Positions 1 through 8,210 of a stretch of 32,122 nucleotides of DNA are shown here, piece after piece. The notes under the pieces are model-generated. The model ran no database searches. It was not told the origin of the DNA and saw only the letters and a program-made list of their open reading frames with translations. The position numbers and the translations under genes are program-made. The stretch lies in NCBI GenBank assembly GCA_900290295.1, contig OMSW01000284.1:18686-50807 (forward strand), read 5' to 3'. Position 1 is the first letter of the stretch; each line of letters opens with the position of its first letter. Origin of the DNA: Burkholderiales bacterium (lineage in GTDB: Bacteria; Pseudomonadota; Gammaproteobacteria; Burkholderiales; Burkholderiaceae_F).

Positions 1-8
1 GGACGGCG

Positions 9-2351
9 ATGGGCGATCAACCTGCGTCGGAGCGGGCCGGGTTTCCTGGGCGCTTCGCAGGCGCTGCCGTGGCCGGCGCAATCGCCGTAAGCTGCCTGAT
101 TGGGGTTCCGCAGGCGGCTCTTGGCGACGACGTGGAGACCACCACGGACCTGGGCGAAATCGTCGTGACGGCGCGTCGCCGCGACGAGAAGATCGTCGAG
201 GCTCCGATCGCGGTAACCGTGGAAACGGGTGAGCAGCTCAAGGACCAGAACGCCGTGCTGTTCGATGATGTCGCGCGCGAGGTGCCGAACGTACGCATGA
301 TGCCTTCGCCGCAGTCGGAGTCGGCGCTCGATGTGACGATGCGCGGGCAGACCGCGCTGCGCGCCGCGATCGACTACGACACTGCAGTAGGCATCTACGT
401 CGATGGCGTTTACGTGGCCAACGGCCAGGCGGCGATGAATACCTTGCTGGACATCGACACCGTTGAGATCGTGCGCGGTGCGCAGGGCACATTGTTCGGA
501 CGCAACAACACGGGTGGCTCGATTTCGTTCAATAGCAATCGGCCGCAACTTGGTGCCTACAGTGCCGAATTCGCGGTGGACGCGGGCGCCGATCAGCTTT
601 TCGTCGGGCGGGGTATCGTGAACGTTCCGGTCGGCGACACGGTGGCGTTTCGCTTGGCCTACCAGGACAATGAGCGCGAGGGCTTTGGATCGAGCCTGGG
701 CAGCGGCCAAGGCGACTTCGAGAACCAGCACCGCTACCAGGTCCGGTTGGGAGCGCTCTGGCGTCCGGATTCCGGATTCAACGCGTACTGGACCTATGAG
801 CACTTCGAGGCAGACGAGGTTGGTGCGCTGCTGCATCCCTTGCCAGGTACTGCGGTCTATATGCTGGGCCAACAGCTGAACCCGGTGATCCAGCAGCTTT
901 CCCCACCTGGGATTGCCCTCGTCCTGACCCCGACCAATTTCTACCAGACCGATGCCGACTACCCATCACACGACGACACGAGACTCGATGCCACGCAACT
1001 CACGCTCAACCAGGTCATCGATGCAACGACGCGTGCCAAGCTCATCCTCGGCTACCGTCACTTGTACAACAACACGGCGATCGACGTAGATGCCAGCTCG
1101 CTTCCCCTCGCCAATACCACGCTGATGAATTCGTCCAACCAGAAGAGCGCCGAGCTGCAGCTGTCCGGAACCGCGCTCGAGAACAAGTTGGACTGGGTCG
1201 GCGGTCTGTACTGGTTCCGTGACGACGGCAACGCTCCCTCGATATTGGCGCCGACATCTGCGCAGTACCTGGCGTTCCTCCAATCGGTTGGCATCACGCT
1301 GTCTCCCTACCCGGTCATAGAAAGCAATTCCATAGAGAATCTCTCCAGTGCTGCGTTCCTGCACGGGGAATACCATCTGAGCGATCGCTGGGCCGTCGCC
1401 GCTGGGCTGCGTCGCACGGACGATGTACGCAAGCTCAGTGAGAACTCCTACGCCGAAACACCGCAAGGCCCGGTCTGCACGATCAGCGGTACCAACCCTA
1501 GCATGCCCTGCCCGCCGATTGACAAGAGCGTCAGTTTTTCGTACTGGTCCTGGGAGTTTTCCACCCGTTACCGCCTGACCGAGGAGCTCTACTCGTACTT
1601 TCGCACGGGCCGCGCCCAGCGTTCGGGCGGTTGGAACGTACCGATCAACACGCCGCAGGACCAGCCGTTTCGTCCGGAGGAGCTGACCGATTACGAGCTG
1701 GGGCTCAAGGCCGACCTGCTGGGTGGCGCCCTGATGATCAGCGGCGATGTCTTTTACGGCAACTACGACGAGATGCAGCGCCTGCTGCCTCGCGAGGTGG
1801 GTGTGCCACCCACACCGACGACTTTCGTCATCAACGCCGGCAGCGCGCGGGTCAGCGGCGCCGAGCTCGAATCGGCCTTTTATCCAACGCGCAGCTGGTC
1901 CTTGCAGGCTGCTTTCGGCTGGACCGACGCACGCTACCGCCAGTTCGAGTATCAGGGCGTGAACGAGGCCGGCAACGAGTTCTACCAGACGCCCAAGTTC
2001 AACGCCGGCCTCGGGGTAGGGTATCAGGTACCGCTGGCCAGCGGCGCGGTGCGCCTGCATGCCGATTACTCCTGGCAGGACGCAGTGCAATTTAATGTCT
2101 TCAATGACTTCAACAACCAGGGCGCCAATGGAACGCTGAATGCGCGTGCCACGTACGTCAGTCGCGGTGGCGCCTGGGAGTTTGCCGTTTTTGGCACGAA
2201 CCTGACCGGGCGCCAGTACGCCATCACCGGTGGCAGCGTGGCTGTGGGGCCGCAGCCTTCCCAGCAGCCGCCGGAGTTTTCGTGGCAGATTCCGGGTGTG
2301 CCGCGCCTGTATGGCGTCGAGTTCCTCTACCGATTCGGCCCCAAACGCTGA
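9..2351 (+). CDS. TonB-dependent outer membrane receptor
   Basis: This is a 780-residue TonB-dependent receptor, which imports a scarce ligand (siderophore, cofactor or glycan) through the outer membrane using TonB energy. The N-terminus has a hydrophobic stretch (about residues 18-38, ending near QAALGDD) that fits a signal peptide. A TonB-box-like EIVVTARRR follows at about residues 50-58. The plug domain holds the usual IVRGAQGTLFGRNNTGG segment near residues 154-170, and the rest is beta-barrel with alternating aromatic strands. The product ends in LYGVEFLYRFGPKR, so the usual terminal aromatic lies four residues from the end. The window begins only 8 bases before the ATG and the frame stays open there, so the true start may lie further upstream. 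The plug style resembles the large OAR-like receptors of sphingomonads and related bacteria. No sequence feature tells the ligand. The Omp85-like gene follows 12 bases after the stop. Confidence 0.95.
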   Translation: MGDQPASERAGFPGRFAGAAVAGAIAVSCLIGVPQAALGDDVETTTDLGEIVVTARRRDEKIVEAPIAVTVETGEQLKDQNAVLFDDVAREVPNVRMMPSPQSESALDVTMRGQTALRAAIDYDTAVGIYVDGVYVANGQAAMNTLLDIDTVEIVRGAQGTLFGRNNTGGSISFNSNRPQLGAYSAEFAVDAGADQLFVGRGIVNVPVGDTVAFRLAYQDNEREGFGSSLGSGQGDFENQHRYQVRLGALWRPDSGFNAYWTYEHFEADEVGALLHPLPGTAVYMLGQQLNPVIQQLSPPGIALVLTPTNFYQTDADYPSHDDTRLDATQLTLNQVIDATTRAKLILGYRHLYNNTAIDVDASSLPLANTTLMNSSNQKSAELQLSGTALENKLDWVGGLYWFRDDGNAPSILAPTSAQYLAFLQSVGITLSPYPVIESNSIENLSSAAFLHGEYHLSDRWAVAAGLRRTDDVRKLSENSYAETPQGPVCTISGTNPSMPCPPIDKSVSFSYWSWEFSTRYRLTEELYSYFRTGRAQRSGGWNVPINTPQDQPFRPEELTDYELGLKADLLGGALMISGDVFYGNYDEMQRLLPREVGVPPTPTTFVINAGSARVSGAELESAFYPTRSWSLQAAFGWTDARYRQFEYQGVNEAGNEFYQTPKFNAGLGVGYQVPLASGAVRLHADYSWQDAVQFNVFNDFNNQGANGTLNARATYVSRGGAWEFAVFGTNLTGRQYAITGGSVAVGPQPSQQPPEFSWQIPGVPRLYGVEFLYRFGPKR

Positions 2352-2363
2352 TTCGACCGATTC

Positions 2364-3674
2364 GTGCGCGCCTGGGGCCAGGCGGTTTGCCTGCTTTTTG
2401 CAGTACTGCCATTGTGCGAGGCCGCCGCCGAGGGGGCGGCGGCGACGGCACCGGCACCCCCGGAGGCAGCCCCAGCCCAGACGGCGGACCAGCAGCAGGC
2501 CCCGCCCGGCGGATGGGCACGCTGGCTCGATTCGGCGAACCTGCCTTTTATCCCCATCCCGGAGATCGACACCGCGCCGAACAGCGGCCTCACCGTGGGG
2601 CTGATCCCGGTGATCCTGTCGAATAACGCTCAGGGCGAGATCGACCGGATTCTTGCTCCCGACATCATTTACAGCCAGTACTTTGGCTGGGGGGCGCGCT
2701 GGCGGGTGTTCCGCAATCCCTCCGACGACGAGAAATGGTCCCTGGTTGCGGGCGCCAAGCAGTCGGTGGAGCGCGAATTCAATGCCGAATATGACCTGGG
2801 TTTGCGTCGCGACGCGAACTGGTCCTGGATCGCACACGTGATGTTCGACCGCAGCGGAACCGGGCGCTTTTTCGGCCTGGGCAATTCCTCGCAACTTGGC
2901 GATCAGACCACATACATCAACAGCCAGGCCCGGTTCGAGCTCACGGCAGCGCGCAACATCACCCATGCCGTTCAGCTTGCCTACATGGCGCGTGTGGATA
3001 CGGTAAACATCGAGCAAAGCACGCTCGATTCCCTGCCGTCGATAGAGACGCGCTTCCCCACGCTGCCGGGGATCGGCGTTGAAAGCGAACTGCAGCAGCG
3101 CCTAGTTTTGAGTTACGACATGCGCGATTCGGTCACCGTTCCGCACAGTGGCGCGCGGCTAATTGCATTTGCCGGATTTTCCAGCCGCGCGCTAGGCAGC
3201 ACCGACTCCTACACGTTTTTCGGCGTCGACGGCACGTTTTTCCAACCTGCGGGACCGGATCTCACGCTGGTCGCCCATGCCGCCATGCGTTACATGCCGA
3301 CGTACACGAATGCGCCGTTCTGGGCGCTTTCCAGTCTCGGCGGCGATCGCAGCGTCATCGGCGAAGCGCAACCGCTACGCGCGTACGGGGCCGGCCGCTT
3401 CATCGACCCCAACAGCTTCGCCGCCAGTCTCGAGGCGCGAACCTGGGTAGGCAGCTTCCACCTGTTCGATACGGATTTGAAACTGGAACTGGCGCCTTTC
3501 GTCGATTCGGGCAAGGTGTTCTCGGCGATGTCCCAAAGCCCGCTCTCGCAGCTGCACCTTGGCGGGGGCATGGGTTTTCGCATCGTCGCCAGTCCGTTTG
3601 TCGTCGGCTATCTCGATATCGGCTACGGCAAGGAGAAATTTGCCGTATTCAGCGGCATCGACTACCCGTTCTAG
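2364..3674 (+). CDS. BamA/TamA-like (D15) outer membrane barrel protein without POTRA domains
   Basis: This 436-residue protein starts at GTG, 12 bases after the receptor stop, so the two genes are probably co-transcribed. A hydrophobic signal sequence (about residues 1-22) is followed by an Ala/Pro/Gln-rich linker to about residue 50. The remainder looks like a surface-antigen D15 barrel: YSQYFGWGARWRVF, a DRSGTGRFFGLGN segment, LSYDMRDSVTVPHSGARL, an LGGDRSVIGEAQPLRAYG segment close to the Omp85 family's conserved G-x-x-x-x-R-G-Y/F region, and a terminal FSGIDYPF with the C-terminal Phe used for barrel insertion. BamA and TamA carry N-terminal POTRA domains, but here there is no room for any. 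It therefore belongs with the short stand-alone D15 barrels whose role is poorly known. Co-location suggests a link with the receptor, but that is inference. Confidence 0.85.
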   Translation: MRAWGQAVCLLFAVLPLCEAAAEGAAATAPAPPEAAPAQTADQQQAPPGGWARWLDSANLPFIPIPEIDTAPNSGLTVGLIPVILSNNAQGEIDRILAPDIIYSQYFGWGARWRVFRNPSDDEKWSLVAGAKQSVEREFNAEYDLGLRRDANWSWIAHVMFDRSGTGRFFGLGNSSQLGDQTTYINSQARFELTAARNITHAVQLAYMARVDTVNIEQSTLDSLPSIETRFPTLPGIGVESELQQRLVLSYDMRDSVTVPHSGARLIAFAGFSSRALGSTDSYTFFGVDGTFFQPAGPDLTLVAHAAMRYMPTYTNAPFWALSSLGGDRSVIGEAQPLRAYGAGRFIDPNSFAASLEARTWVGSFHLFDTDLKLELAPFVDSGKVFSAMSQSPLSQLHLGGGMGFRIVASPFVVGYLDIGYGKEKFAVFSGIDYPF

Positions 3675-3682
3675 CGGTCCGG

Positions 3683-4993
3683 TCAGACGGCCGCGAGGGC
3701 TTGATCCAGGTCCGCCAGCAGGTCGACGATGTTTTCTATGCCGATCGATAGGCGCACCATATCTTCCGACACCCCCGCCGTCTCGAGCTCGGGCACCGAC
3801 AGCTGGCGGTGCGTGGTCGAGGCCGGGTGCGTGGCCAGTGACTTCACGTCGCCGATGTTGACAAGCCGGGTGAACAGCTGCAAGGCGTCGAGAAAGCGCG
3901 CGCCGCGCTCGCGGCCCTGGCCTGCGGGGCCCTTGAGCCCGAAGGTCAGGAGACCCGAGGCCTTGCCCGAGAGGTACTTCCGCACCAGCGCATGGTCCGG
4001 GTGATCCTCCAGGCCGGCGTAGTTGATCCAGCTCACCTTGGAATGCCGTTTGAGGTGCTGCGCAACCTTGAGCGCGTTATCGCTGATGCGATCGATGCGC
4101 AGTGCCAGCGTCTCGATGCCTTGCAGGATGAGGAAGGCGTTAAAGGGCGAGATCGCCGCGCCGGTGTTTCGTAGCGGCACCACGCGGGCACGGCCGATGT
4201 AAGCTGCGGGCCCGAGCGCCTCGGTATAGACCACGCCGTGGTAGCTCACGTCGGGCTCATTGAGGCGCTTGAAGCGCTCCTTGTGTTGCGCCCAGGGGAA
4301 CTTGCCGGAGTCGACGATCGCACCGCCGATGCTGGTGCCGTGGCCGCCGAGGTACTTGGTGAGCGAGTGCACCACGATGTCGGCGCCATGTTCGAAAGGC
4401 CGGCTCAGGTAGGGCGTGGGCACAGTGTTGTCCACGATCAACGGCACGCCGTGGCGGTGGGCGATGGCGGCAATGCGCGCAAAGTCGGTCACATTGCCCT
4501 GCGGGTTGCCCAGAGACTCGACAAATACCGCCTTGGTTTTGGCGTCGATCAGCGGCTCGAAGGACTCCGGCTTGCGATAGTCGGCAAAGCGCACCGTGAT
4601 GCCGAATTGCGGCAGCGTGTGGGCGAACAGATTGTAGGTGCCGCCATACAAGGCGCTGGAGGCGACGATGTTGTCGCCCGCTTCACTGATGGTGAGGATC
4701 GAGTAGGTCACCGCCGCTTGGCCGGATGCCAGGGCCAGCGCCGCCACCCCTCCCTCGAGCGCTGCGATGCGCTGCTCGAGCACATCCTGCGTCGGGTTCA
4801 TGATGCGGGTGTAGATGTTGCCCGCAACCTTCAGGTCGAACAGGTCGGCCCCGTGCTGCGCGTTGTCAAATGCGTATGCCACCGTCTGGTAAATCGGCAC
4901 CGCCACGGCCTTCGTGGTCGGGTCGGGCGAGTAGCCGGCGTGAACCGAAAGGGTTTCGAAGTGCCAGCTTTCGCGGCCAGAAGTTTGCGCCAT
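3683..4993 (-). CDS. metY: O-acetylhomoserine sulfhydrylase / aminocarboxypropyltransferase
   Basis: This is a cytoplasmic PLP enzyme of the Cys/Met metabolism family. It makes homocysteine (or methionine with methanethiol) from O-acetylhomoserine. At 436 residues it has the usual MetY length, longer than MetB or MetC. Visible family features are [12 protein letters not shown] at the N-terminus, YTRIMNPTQ at about 61-69, [13 protein letters not shown] from 187 with Asp188 for the pyridine nitrogen, and [11 protein letters not shown] with the Schiff-base Lys213. The C-terminal [11 protein letters not shown] and RLSIGIEN motifs are also present. The start is supported by an AGGAG eight bases before the ATG. 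The gene lies 120 bases after hflC on the same strand. Nothing in hflK/C function explains this neighbour, so it probably has its own promoter in the gap. The gene converges on the Omp85-like gene, with only 8 bases between stops. Confidence 0.95.
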   Translation of the reverse strand: MAQTSGRESWHFETLSVHAGYSPDPTTKAVAVPIYQTVAYAFDNAQHGADLFDLKVAGNIYTRIMNPTQDVLEQRIAALEGGVAALALASGQAAVTYSILTISEAGDNIVASSALYGGTYNLFAHTLPQFGITVRFADYRKPESFEPLIDAKTKAVFVESLGNPQGNVTDFARIAAIAHRHGVPLIVDNTVPTPYLSRPFEHGADIVVHSLTKYLGGHGTSIGGAIVDSGKFPWAQHKERFKRLNEPDVSYHGVVYTEALGPAAYIGRARVVPLRNTGAAISPFNAFLILQGIETLALRIDRISDNALKVAQHLKRHSKVSWINYAGLEDHPDHALVRKYLSGKASGLLTFGLKGPAGQGRERGARFLDALQLFTRLVNIGDVKSLATHPASTTHRQLSVPELETAGVSEDMVRLSIGIENIVDLLADLDQALAAV

Positions 4994-5015
4994 CGTAATG
5001 CTCCTGTTTGACGTG

Positions 5016-5051
5016 CATTTGCGAGCCTACGGTCGCAAGCGCCATTTGCGA
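5016..5051 (-). repeat. Two direct copies of TCGCAAATG in the metY leader
   Basis: On the minus strand the 9-mer TCGCAAATG occurs twice, at 5051-5043 and 5024-5016, with starts 27 bases apart. It lies between the hflC stop and the metY ribosome binding site. Between them is GCGCTTGCGACC, which partly repeats the same letters. A pair of spaced direct repeats before a sulfur-metabolism gene could be an activator site, for example for a LysR-type protein such as MetR or CysB. The match to any known consensus is not good enough to claim that. I could not fit the leader to a SAM riboswitch. Confidence 0.3.
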
Positions 5052-5113
5052 AATACGAAATTGGAATTAGCTCATTCGGGATCGTTTTAGGACGCCAAAA
5101 TCCCATTACCCCT

Positions 5114-5989
5114 CTAGGGGCGTACGTCGCGCGTCGCCCCGTTGCCGAAGTACTTCAGGAGTTCCGAACTGGGGGAAAGCACGACAATGGGACTGGAGTC
5201 GGCCAGCGCCTGGCGGTAGGTTTGCATCGCACGGTAGAACTCGAAGAATTTCGGATCACGGCCAAATGCCTGTGCCAAGATGCGATTGGCTTCCGCGTCA
5301 CCTTGTCCGCGCGTGGTCAGGCTCTGCCGCTGCGCCTCCGACAAGATCACCGTGCGATCGCGATCGGCGCGCGACTGGATCTGCTGCGCCCATTCGTAGC
5401 CCTGGGCGCGCAGTTCCTTGGCCTGCCGCTGACGCTCGGATTTCATCCGGTCGTATATCGCCTGGCTGGTTTCCGGTGGCAGGTCGGCGCGACGGATGCG
5501 CACATCGGCAATCGTGATTCCGAGCGGCTGCGCCTTGGCCATCGACTCCTGCAAGACGATGTCGGTAATTTGGCGGCGTTGCTCCGAGAGCAATGCCGTC
5601 AGCATTACCTGCCCCAGTTCGCGCCGCAGCGCCGAACTGATGATCTGGGTGAGCTGCGACCGTGCCTGCTCCAGGGTCCGTACCGATTGGTAATACAGCA
5701 GTGGATCGGTGATCTGGTAGCGGGCGTAGACCTGGACCTCAAGGCGTTTTTGATCCCCGAGGATGATCTGCTCGAGCGGGGGCTCGAGCGGCAGCAGCCG
5801 TGTGTCGTAGAAAATCACCGTGTCGACAAAGGGCAGCTTTACATGCAGGCCCGCATTGCGCTGCACTTCCTGCGGCTTGCCCAAGCGAACTACCAGCGCC
5901 TGTTCCGTCTGGTCGACCGTGAACAAGGACAGCGACGCCAGCAGTACCAGTGCCAGCGCAACGCCCAGACCGATCCGGCGCCGGTTCAC
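5114..5989 (-). CDS. hflC: HflC, membrane SPFH-domain regulator of FtsH
   Basis: HflC partners HflK in a large inner-membrane complex that surrounds and restrains the FtsH protease. The protein has 291 residues, the normal size. A single N-terminal membrane segment (about residues 7-25, GVALALVLLASLSLF) is followed by a Band-7/SPFH domain beginning VDQTEQALVVRLGKPQ. Typical features further on are YARYQITDPLLYYQSVRT, a DVRIRRADLPPE segment near residue 165, and a charged coiled-coil stretch RMKSERQRQAKELRAQG. The start ATG overlaps the hflK stop by four bases (ATGA at 5986-5989), so the two are translationally coupled. The last codons form a small CCCCT/AGGGG dyad with the stop, but no T-run follows it. 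Confidence 0.96.
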   Translation of the reverse strand: MNRRRIGLGVALALVLLASLSLFTVDQTEQALVVRLGKPQEVQRNAGLHVKLPFVDTVIFYDTRLLPLEPPLEQIILGDQKRLEVQVYARYQITDPLLYYQSVRTLEQARSQLTQIISSALRRELGQVMLTALLSEQRRQITDIVLQESMAKAQPLGITIADVRIRRADLPPETSQAIYDRMKSERQRQAKELRAQGYEWAQQIQSRADRDRTVILSEAQRQSLTTRGQGDAEANRILAQAFGRDPKFFEFYRAMQTYRQALADSSPIVVLSPSSELLKYFGNGATRDVRP

Positions 5990-7116
5990 CGCGGCGCTCC
6001 CGGCGCCGCGGGCGCTTGCGTCGCGGATCTATCCCGCGTTTCGGATAGCGGCAGATAGGGAACGACCCCCGATAGGCCTTTACCCGAAGAGTCGATGATG
6101 ACCTTCCCGGACTTCTTGAGCAGTTGGTCCATGCTGTCGAGGTACATGCGCCAGGACGTGACGTCCTTGGCCTGGCGATAGGTCTCGTACACGGACAGAA
6201 AGCTTTGTATCTCGCCGCGCGCGACGTTGACGACCTGTTCCTTGTACGCTTTGGCCTCCTCGTTCATGCGGTCGGCTTCGCCGCGCGCGCGCGGCAGCAC
6301 GTCGTTGGCATATGCCTCGGCTTCGTTGCGTGCGCGCTCCTGGTCAGCGCGCGCTCGTTGCACGTCATTGAACGCGTCGATTACCGCCGCTGGCGGATCG
6401 ACCCGTTGCAATTGCACTTGAGTTATCAGGATCCCGGCGTGATATCGATCCAATATTCGTTGCAACATTTCCTTGGCCTGGTCCGCGATTTCCTGTCGCT
6501 TGTCCGATAGCGCCGCCTGGATGGGGTGCTGGCCGATTACCGCATGCATTGAGCTCTCGGCGGCCATCTGCAATGTGCTAATGGGATCGAGCAGGCGAAA
6601 CAGGTACTCTCCCGCATCCTTGATACGCCAGAACACGACGTATTCCGCAATGACGATGTTCTCGTCGCCGGTCACCATCTGGTTGACGGCCTCGCCGCGC
6701 GTCGATCCCGGGGCTGCCGGCGGCAGGCCAGGCGCCGGGGCGGCATTGCCCGCAGTGCCGACGCCAAATTCGGCGGCTCCGCCCAGCTGCATCTGGTTTA
6801 CCTGGGTGACCTTGGGCATCAGGACGCGGTCAATCGGGTAGGGCCAGTGGTAGTGCAAGCCGGGCTCTACCGTGTCGACCCACTTGCCAAACCGCAGCAC
6901 CACGCCCTGTTCGTCGGGCTGCACCCGATATATTCCGGACAGCACCCAGGCGGCGAGTATGAAGGCCGCTACGACGTGTAGGCCCTTTCCCTGCAGGCCC
7001 AGCGACCGGAGAATATTGCGCAGCGCGGCGGTGAAGCGCTGGATGGCGCCGATGCCAGGCGGCGGTATTCCGCCTGGCAGGACGCCGGCATCATCGGGCA
7101 TTAAACGCTGTTCCAT
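5986..7116 (-). CDS. hflK: HflK, membrane SPFH-domain partner of HflC
   Basis: This is the HflK subunit of the HflKC complex that modulates FtsH. It has 376 residues from the ATG at 7116. A TTG immediately upstream (7119) is an alternative start, since an AGGA lies 7 bases before the TTG and 10 before the ATG. A single transmembrane helix spans about residues 46-62, and the SPFH domain begins YRVQPDEQGVVLRFGKW. An Ala/Pro/Gly-rich stretch at about residues 112-145 separates VTQVNQMQLG from the conserved MVTGDENIV, where many HflK proteins have a shorter, polar linker. The glycine-rich N-terminal tail of E. coli HflK is reduced to a short GGIPPPG stretch. The C-terminus is a coiled-coil-prone charged region, then a hydrophobic segment and an Ala/Pro tail. 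It sits between a TerC-type gene and hflC. Confidence 0.95.
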   Translation of the reverse strand: MEQRLMPDDAGVLPGGIPPPGIGAIQRFTAALRNILRSLGLQGKGLHVVAAFILAAWVLSGIYRVQPDEQGVVLRFGKWVDTVEPGLHYHWPYPIDRVLMPKVTQVNQMQLGGAAEFGVGTAGNAAPAPGLPPAAPGSTRGEAVNQMVTGDENIVIAEYVVFWRIKDAGEYLFRLLDPISTLQMAAESSMHAVIGQHPIQAALSDKRQEIADQAKEMLQRILDRYHAGILITQVQLQRVDPPAAVIDAFNDVQRARADQERARNEAEAYANDVLPRARGEADRMNEEAKAYKEQVVNVARGEIQSFLSVYETYRQAKDVTSWRMYLDSMDQLLKKSGKVIIDSSGKGLSGVVPYLPLSETRDRSATQAPAAPGAPR

Positions 7117-7173
7117 CAACGGATTGTCCTACGAATATCGGAAAAATGGGCCGTCTACCAGGCGCGCGGGGCA

Positions 7174-8100
7174 TCAATGCGAGCCAACCGCGCGCAAAAT
7201 GACATAGACCAAGGTGGCCAGAAGTCCGAGCAAGGGCACGGCGACTCCTGCCATGATGGTCAGGTCCATCGGCGAGAATTTCCTCGGGAACATGGTGTCG
7301 CCTGCGGCAAGCACTGCCACTTCCGGCGTTGCAGTTGCCATTCGCCCAGGGGTCGCGAGCGCTGCTGGCGCTGCCGCAACGGCGGCGGGTTGCCCGGGGG
7401 TAAAACTGTCTTCCGGCCGATTGCGCTGCGCGCGCAGTATGCGTCCTTGCAGCAGCACGTACGCCGCACCGAGCAGCGGGGCGGCGGCTACCAGGCCAAA
7501 CGATTGCGTTTCCAGAACCGTGGCGATCGCAGGGTCGGATACCGCCGTCTTGCCGGCGATCCACCCCAGGAGGGCAGCACCGGCCTGGATCACGATCGGA
7601 TGTGCTTCGAGAATTCGCGTGACCAGGAGACTGGAAAAGACCAGTATGGGAACGCTGATCAGGAGTCCCAGGAACAGGTACAGCAGGTTGTCCTGTGCCG
7701 CTGCTGCCACGGCAACGACATTGTCCAGGCTCATTACCGCGTCGGCAACGACGATCAACACGATCGCCTTCCAGATTCCCGCCGTCGGCTCACCCATGTC
7801 ACGTCGCTTGCGGCCCGTAGACTCGCTCGCGAGCAGCTCGATCGCGATCAGCAACAGCAGTACGGCCCCAATCAGCTTCAGGTAGGGGGCACGCAGTGCC
7901 AGCGTTGCGGCGAAGGTCAGCAACACGCGGAACATCACGGCCGCCCAGGTACCCAGCAGCACGGCTTTGCGCCGTATGCCGATTGGGAGATGGACGCACG
8001 CCATGGCAATGAGGATGGCGTTGTCCCCGCTCAGCAGCAGATCAATTAGGCAGATCTGCAGGATCGGGCCGATAACGTCGAGATTGGCGCTGAACTCCAC
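7174..8100 (-). CDS. TerC/YjbE-family integral membrane protein (putative metal transport)
   Basis: This TerC-superfamily membrane protein has about 308 residues. The hallmark acidic membrane motifs are present: LIDLLLSGDNAILIAMA at the N-terminus and VADAVMSLDNVVAVAAAA in the second half. Family members have been tied to metal ion handling (manganese efflux, tellurite resistance). I infer metal transport without knowing the ion. About seven hydrophobic segments can be seen. An Ala/Pro-rich linker of about 50 residues (around RPEDSFTPGQPAAVAAAP) sits before the last helix. The frame is open up to a TTG at 8142, but I place the start at the GTG at 8100 because an AGGA lies 9 bases before it and the family begins close to that point. 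The gene stops 57 bases before hflK and may be co-transcribed with it. Confidence 0.85.
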   Translation of the reverse strand: MEFSANLDVIGPILQICLIDLLLSGDNAILIAMACVHLPIGIRRKAVLLGTWAAVMFRVLLTFAATLALRAPYLKLIGAVLLLLIAIELLASESTGRKRRDMGEPTAGIWKAIVLIVVADAVMSLDNVVAVAAAAQDNLLYLFLGLLISVPILVFSSLLVTRILEAHPIVIQAGAALLGWIAGKTAVSDPAIATVLETQSFGLVAAAPLLGAAYVLLQGRILRAQRNRPEDSFTPGQPAAVAAAPAALATPGRMATATPEVAVLAAGDTMFPRKFSPMDLTIMAGVAVPLLGLLATLVYVILRAVGSH

Positions 8101-8194
8101 GAGGGCGTGTCCTGGAATACGGCGCGGACGCCGGATCGTCAATGCAGTCGCGATGGTATATCAGTGCGATCTACAGGTTTTGGGCAATGTTCAA

Positions 8195-8210
8195 TAGAAT
8201 CGCGTTCATG
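8195..8210 (+). promoter_or_regulatory. TAGAAT -10-like box directly before the dnaE start
   Basis: TAGAAT (8195-8200) matches the sigma-70 -10 consensus at five of six positions and is followed by CGCGTTC and then the ATG at 8208. Transcription starting about 7 bases after the box would begin at or next to the ATG. No Shine-Dalgarno sequence is visible, so the mRNA may be leaderless. No good -35 hexamer is seen at 16-18 bases. The same ATAGAATCRCG context precedes the GT25 gene at 16450. Confidence 0.4.

Noticed and set aside
966-3017. Long antisense open frame opposite the receptor and Omp85-like genes
   Set aside because: It encodes a low-similarity Arg/Gly/Val-rich product and lies across two well-supported genes. 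Long antisense frames are expected in GC-rich DNA.
4994-5113. SAM-type riboswitch before metY
   Set aside because: I could not find the conserved core sequences or the pairing of any SAM riboswitch class; only direct repeats remain.
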